DNA of 6,161 nucleotides, taken from assembly GCA_034678805.1 (NCBI GenBank), contig JAXDBN010000272.1, positions 1 to 6,161 of the forward strand. Reading direction: 5' to 3'. The notes beneath the pieces were generated by a model. The model was not told the origin of the DNA. It worked only from the letters and a program-made list of their open reading frames with translations, and ran no database searches. The position numbers and the translations under genes are program-made. Shown piece by piece: positions 4,423 to 6,161 of the stretch. This DNA is from PHAA01 sp034678805 (GTDB taxonomy: Bacteria > Bacillota > Syntrophomonadia > Syntrophomonadales > Syntrophomonadaceae). Position 1 is the first letter of the stretch; every line of letters begins with the position of its first letter.

Positions 4423-6021
4423 TTGCTATTAGAAGCTGTCAACATTAAGAAGAGTTATGGTGAGCGGCTGATCTTAACCATAGATAATTTGGAAATCCAT
4501 GCTCATGAAAGAATTGGTTTGGTGGGGCAGAATGGCTCCGGTAAAACCACCCTGATGAATATCCTGGCCGGGGTTGTGGAACCTGATGAAGGAATATGCC
4601 GGAGATATGCGGATTTCTTCTATATTCGCCAGTTCACTGCTGATAGTAACATAGAATTACAACCGTATCAGAGTGGCGGCGAAAAATCGAAAACGATATT
4701 ATTGTCGGCGTTCGATTGCGATAAGCCACTGCTATTCGCGGATGAACCAACCAACCACTTGGATATAAATGGTATTAAGCTCCTGGAAAAAAAGATCCTC
4801 AGGTACCAAGGCACCCTGTTAATTATCTCCCATGACCGGGAGCTGCTTGATAAGGTGTGCAATCGTATTATTGAGATTGAAAGTGGGAGAGTCACTAACT
4901 ATCGAGGCAATTATCAATACTACCTGCTGAACAAAAAAAGGGAACGGGATTGGGCCTGGCTTAACTACCAGCAGTATCAAAATGAGAAATCCAGGCTGGT
5001 GGAGTCTTTAAGGCAAAAGCGGCAGAAAACAGCGAGTATAAGTAAGGCGCCCAAGCGGATGGGCAATTCCGAAGCCCGGCTGCATAAGCGGGAATCGGGT
5101 GAGGTCAGGAAAAAATTAGCTCGCTCAGCCAAGGCCCTGGAAACTAGGATTAAGCGGTTGAAGACCTGTGAACGACCTTCTGGAGAAGTAAAAGTGAAGT
5201 TTCACTGTAATCCTCTGTTACAACCGGTTGCCCAGTGTCTGGTTAAATGTGATAAGCTTGACATTAGTTTTGGTTCTTTATGTCTTTTGAAATCGAGTAG
5301 TTTTATCATTCCCAAAGGAAGCCGGACTGCACTGGTAGGTGCAAATGGGAGTGGCAAGACCAGCCTGCTCAGGTTGCTGGTGGCAGAAGATGATGCTTTT
5401 ACTATAGCCCCAGGAACAAAGCTTGGCTACCTGGCCCAGGAACTGGAGAACCTGGATCCCGATCGTACCGTCCTGGATACAGTCACGAGCAATAGCATCC
5501 AGCCGGAAAGCACTGCCCGCAACATGTTGGCCTGTCTGCAGATTAAAGGCACCGACCTGAAAAAGACAGTAGGTGCTGTCAGTGGTGGGGAGCGGGTAAA
5601 ATTAGCGATGGCCAGGCTTCTGTTATCGAGTGCCAATCTGCTTTTATTAGACGAGCCCAGTAACTATCTCGATATCGGCTCAACTGATGCGCTGCAGCAA
5701 CTGATGCTGGACTACCCGGGGACCATTTTGTATGTCAGCCACGACCGTCAGCTAATCTATAAAGCGGCTACCAGGATAATAGCTATTTCAGAACAGCAGC
5801 TTATTACTTTGGAGGATGGGTATCAGCAGTATCAGGAATGGCTTGACAAAGCCAATAAAAATAATGACTGCGGCCAGTTCCCCATCGAACAGCTGCTGCT
5901 GAAGATGCGGGGCGCTGAGTTAGCGGCCCGGATTGCCAGCCCTCGTAAGAGCGATGATGTCAAGCTGCTGCAGCAGGAATATGACAATGTAATGAACCAA
6001 ATACGCATGTCTAACTTGTGA
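4423..6021 (+). CDS. ABC-F family ribosomal-protection-like ATPase (Vga/VmlR type)
   Basis: A 532-residue protein (from TTG 4423) with two ABC ATPase domains and no membrane segment, the ABC-F arrangement. NBD1: Walker A GQNGSGKTT (35-43), Q-loop Q70, signature SGGEK (84-88), Walker B FADEPTNHLD with E108, switch His137. A charged interdomain linker (about 170-250) includes KAPKRMGNSEARLHKRESGEVRKKL. NBD2: Walker A GANGSGKTS (306-314), Q339, signature SGGER (387-391), Walker B LLLLDEPSNYLD with E411, switch His440. A C-terminal extension (about 475-532) resembles that of Vga/VmlR-type proteins. Both catalytic glutamates are intact, so two active sites are expected. Family members bind the ribosomal E site and, in resistance types, push the linker toward the peptidyl-transferase centre to displace lincosamides, pleuromutilins, streptogramin A or similar drugs. 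The spacing from Walker A to signature in NBD1 is short. Resistance rather than housekeeping is inferred from overall resemblance and the attenuator leader; the drug spectrum cannot be read. Confidence 0.88.
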   Translation: MLLEAVNIKKSYGERLILTIDNLEIHAHERIGLVGQNGSGKTTLMNILAGVVEPDEGICRRYADFFYIRQFTADSNIELQPYQSGGEKSKTILLSAFDCDKPLLFADEPTNHLDINGIKLLEKKILRYQGTLLIISHDRELLDKVCNRIIEIESGRVTNYRGNYQYYLLNKKRERDWAWLNYQQYQNEKSRLVESLRQKRQKTASISKAPKRMGNSEARLHKRESGEVRKKLARSAKALETRIKRLKTCERPSGEVKVKFHCNPLLQPVAQCLVKCDKLDISFGSLCLLKSSSFIIPKGSRTALVGANGSGKTSLLRLLVAEDDAFTIAPGTKLGYLAQELENLDPDRTVLDTVTSNSIQPESTARNMLACLQIKGTDLKKTVGAVSGGERVKLAMARLLLSSANLLLLDEPSNYLDIGSTDALQQLMLDYPGTILYVSHDRQLIYKAATRIIAISEQQLITLEDGYQQYQEWLDKANKNNDCGQFPIEQLLLKMRGAELAARIASPRKSDDVKLLQQEYDNVMNQIRMSNL

Positions 6022-6053
6022 AAAGGCCCTAAAAATTATATGGAGATTAATAA

Positions 6054-6161
6054 ATGAATTTGCGGGAAAGAGCCAATGCAATGAAGGTAATCTTACCGGC
6101 CATATTTATTGCCTTGCAGCGAAAGGATACACCTATTGCAGCCAAAGTGGCAGCTGCTCTA
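6054..6161 (+). CDS. YkvA family (DUF1232) membrane protein, 3' end beyond the window
   Basis: Thirty-six codons are visible from ATG 6054, with GGAG at 6042-6045 eight bases upstream, and the frame is open to the window edge. The residues MNLRERANAMKVILPAIFIALQRKDTPIAAKVAAAL match the start of DUF1232 proteins, in which a basic helix leads into a K/R-D-x-x-T-P-x-x-A-K-x-x-A-A-L block just before the first membrane helix. The function of this family is unknown. It begins 32 bases after the ABC-F stop with no terminator between, so the two may be co-transcribed and share the attenuator. The call is made from the N-terminus only. Confidence 0.72.
   Translation, partial: MNLRERANAMKVILPAIFIALQRKDTPIAAKVAAAL

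Overview
The window reads as a chromosomal stretch of a low-to-mid GC Firmicute, most likely a clostridial or Syntrophomonas-like anaerobe. This is inferred from the gene families present (LytR-CpsA-Psr, PadR, DegV, ABC-F, YkvA), strong AGGAGG-type ribosome binding sites, use of GTG and TTG starts, and consensus sigma-A-like promoters. No 16S rRNA or other taxonomic marker is present, so the placement is tentative. Every gene found lies on the + strand.

Layout: (1) 43-222, a short tatA, closed by an intrinsic terminator at 248-294. (2) 388-1269, a membrane-anchored LytR-CpsA-Psr cell-wall ligase. (3) 1277-3057, a two-gene PadR operon: a strong promoter built inside a 33-bp tandem duplication (probable autoregulatory operator), a small PadR repressor, then a membrane protein with a permease-prefix (HAAS-like) N-terminal domain and about eleven membrane segments. 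It closes with a strong terminator at 3088-3127. (4) 3138-4091, a DegV/FakB fatty-acid-binding protein with its own promoter and a possible seven-codon upstream ORF. (5) 4092-4422, about 330 bases with no convincing long gene but dense RNA structure. (6) 4423-6021, a Vga/VmlR-like ABC-F protein. (7) 6054-6161, the start of a YkvA-family (DUF1232) membrane protein that runs off the window.

The most notable element is the leader of the ABC-F gene. A 12-bp long-range pairing (4312-4324 with 4384-4395) shares five bases with the 5' arm of a 10-bp terminator hairpin (4391-4415) that is followed by a T-tract. The 3' arm of that terminator contains the gene's own ribosome binding site. This is the layout of a transcription attenuator with an antiterminator. 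Upstream lie another folded domain and several candidate mini-ORFs. By analogy with antibiotic-inducible ABC-F genes, it would let stalled ribosomes switch on a ribosome-protection factor. The structure is read directly from the sequence; the inducer and the leader peptide are inference.

The genes do not form one pathway. They are at least four or five separate transcription units, several related to the envelope (Tat, LCP, PadR-controlled membrane protein, fatty-acid binding), followed by a probable antibiotic-response gene.
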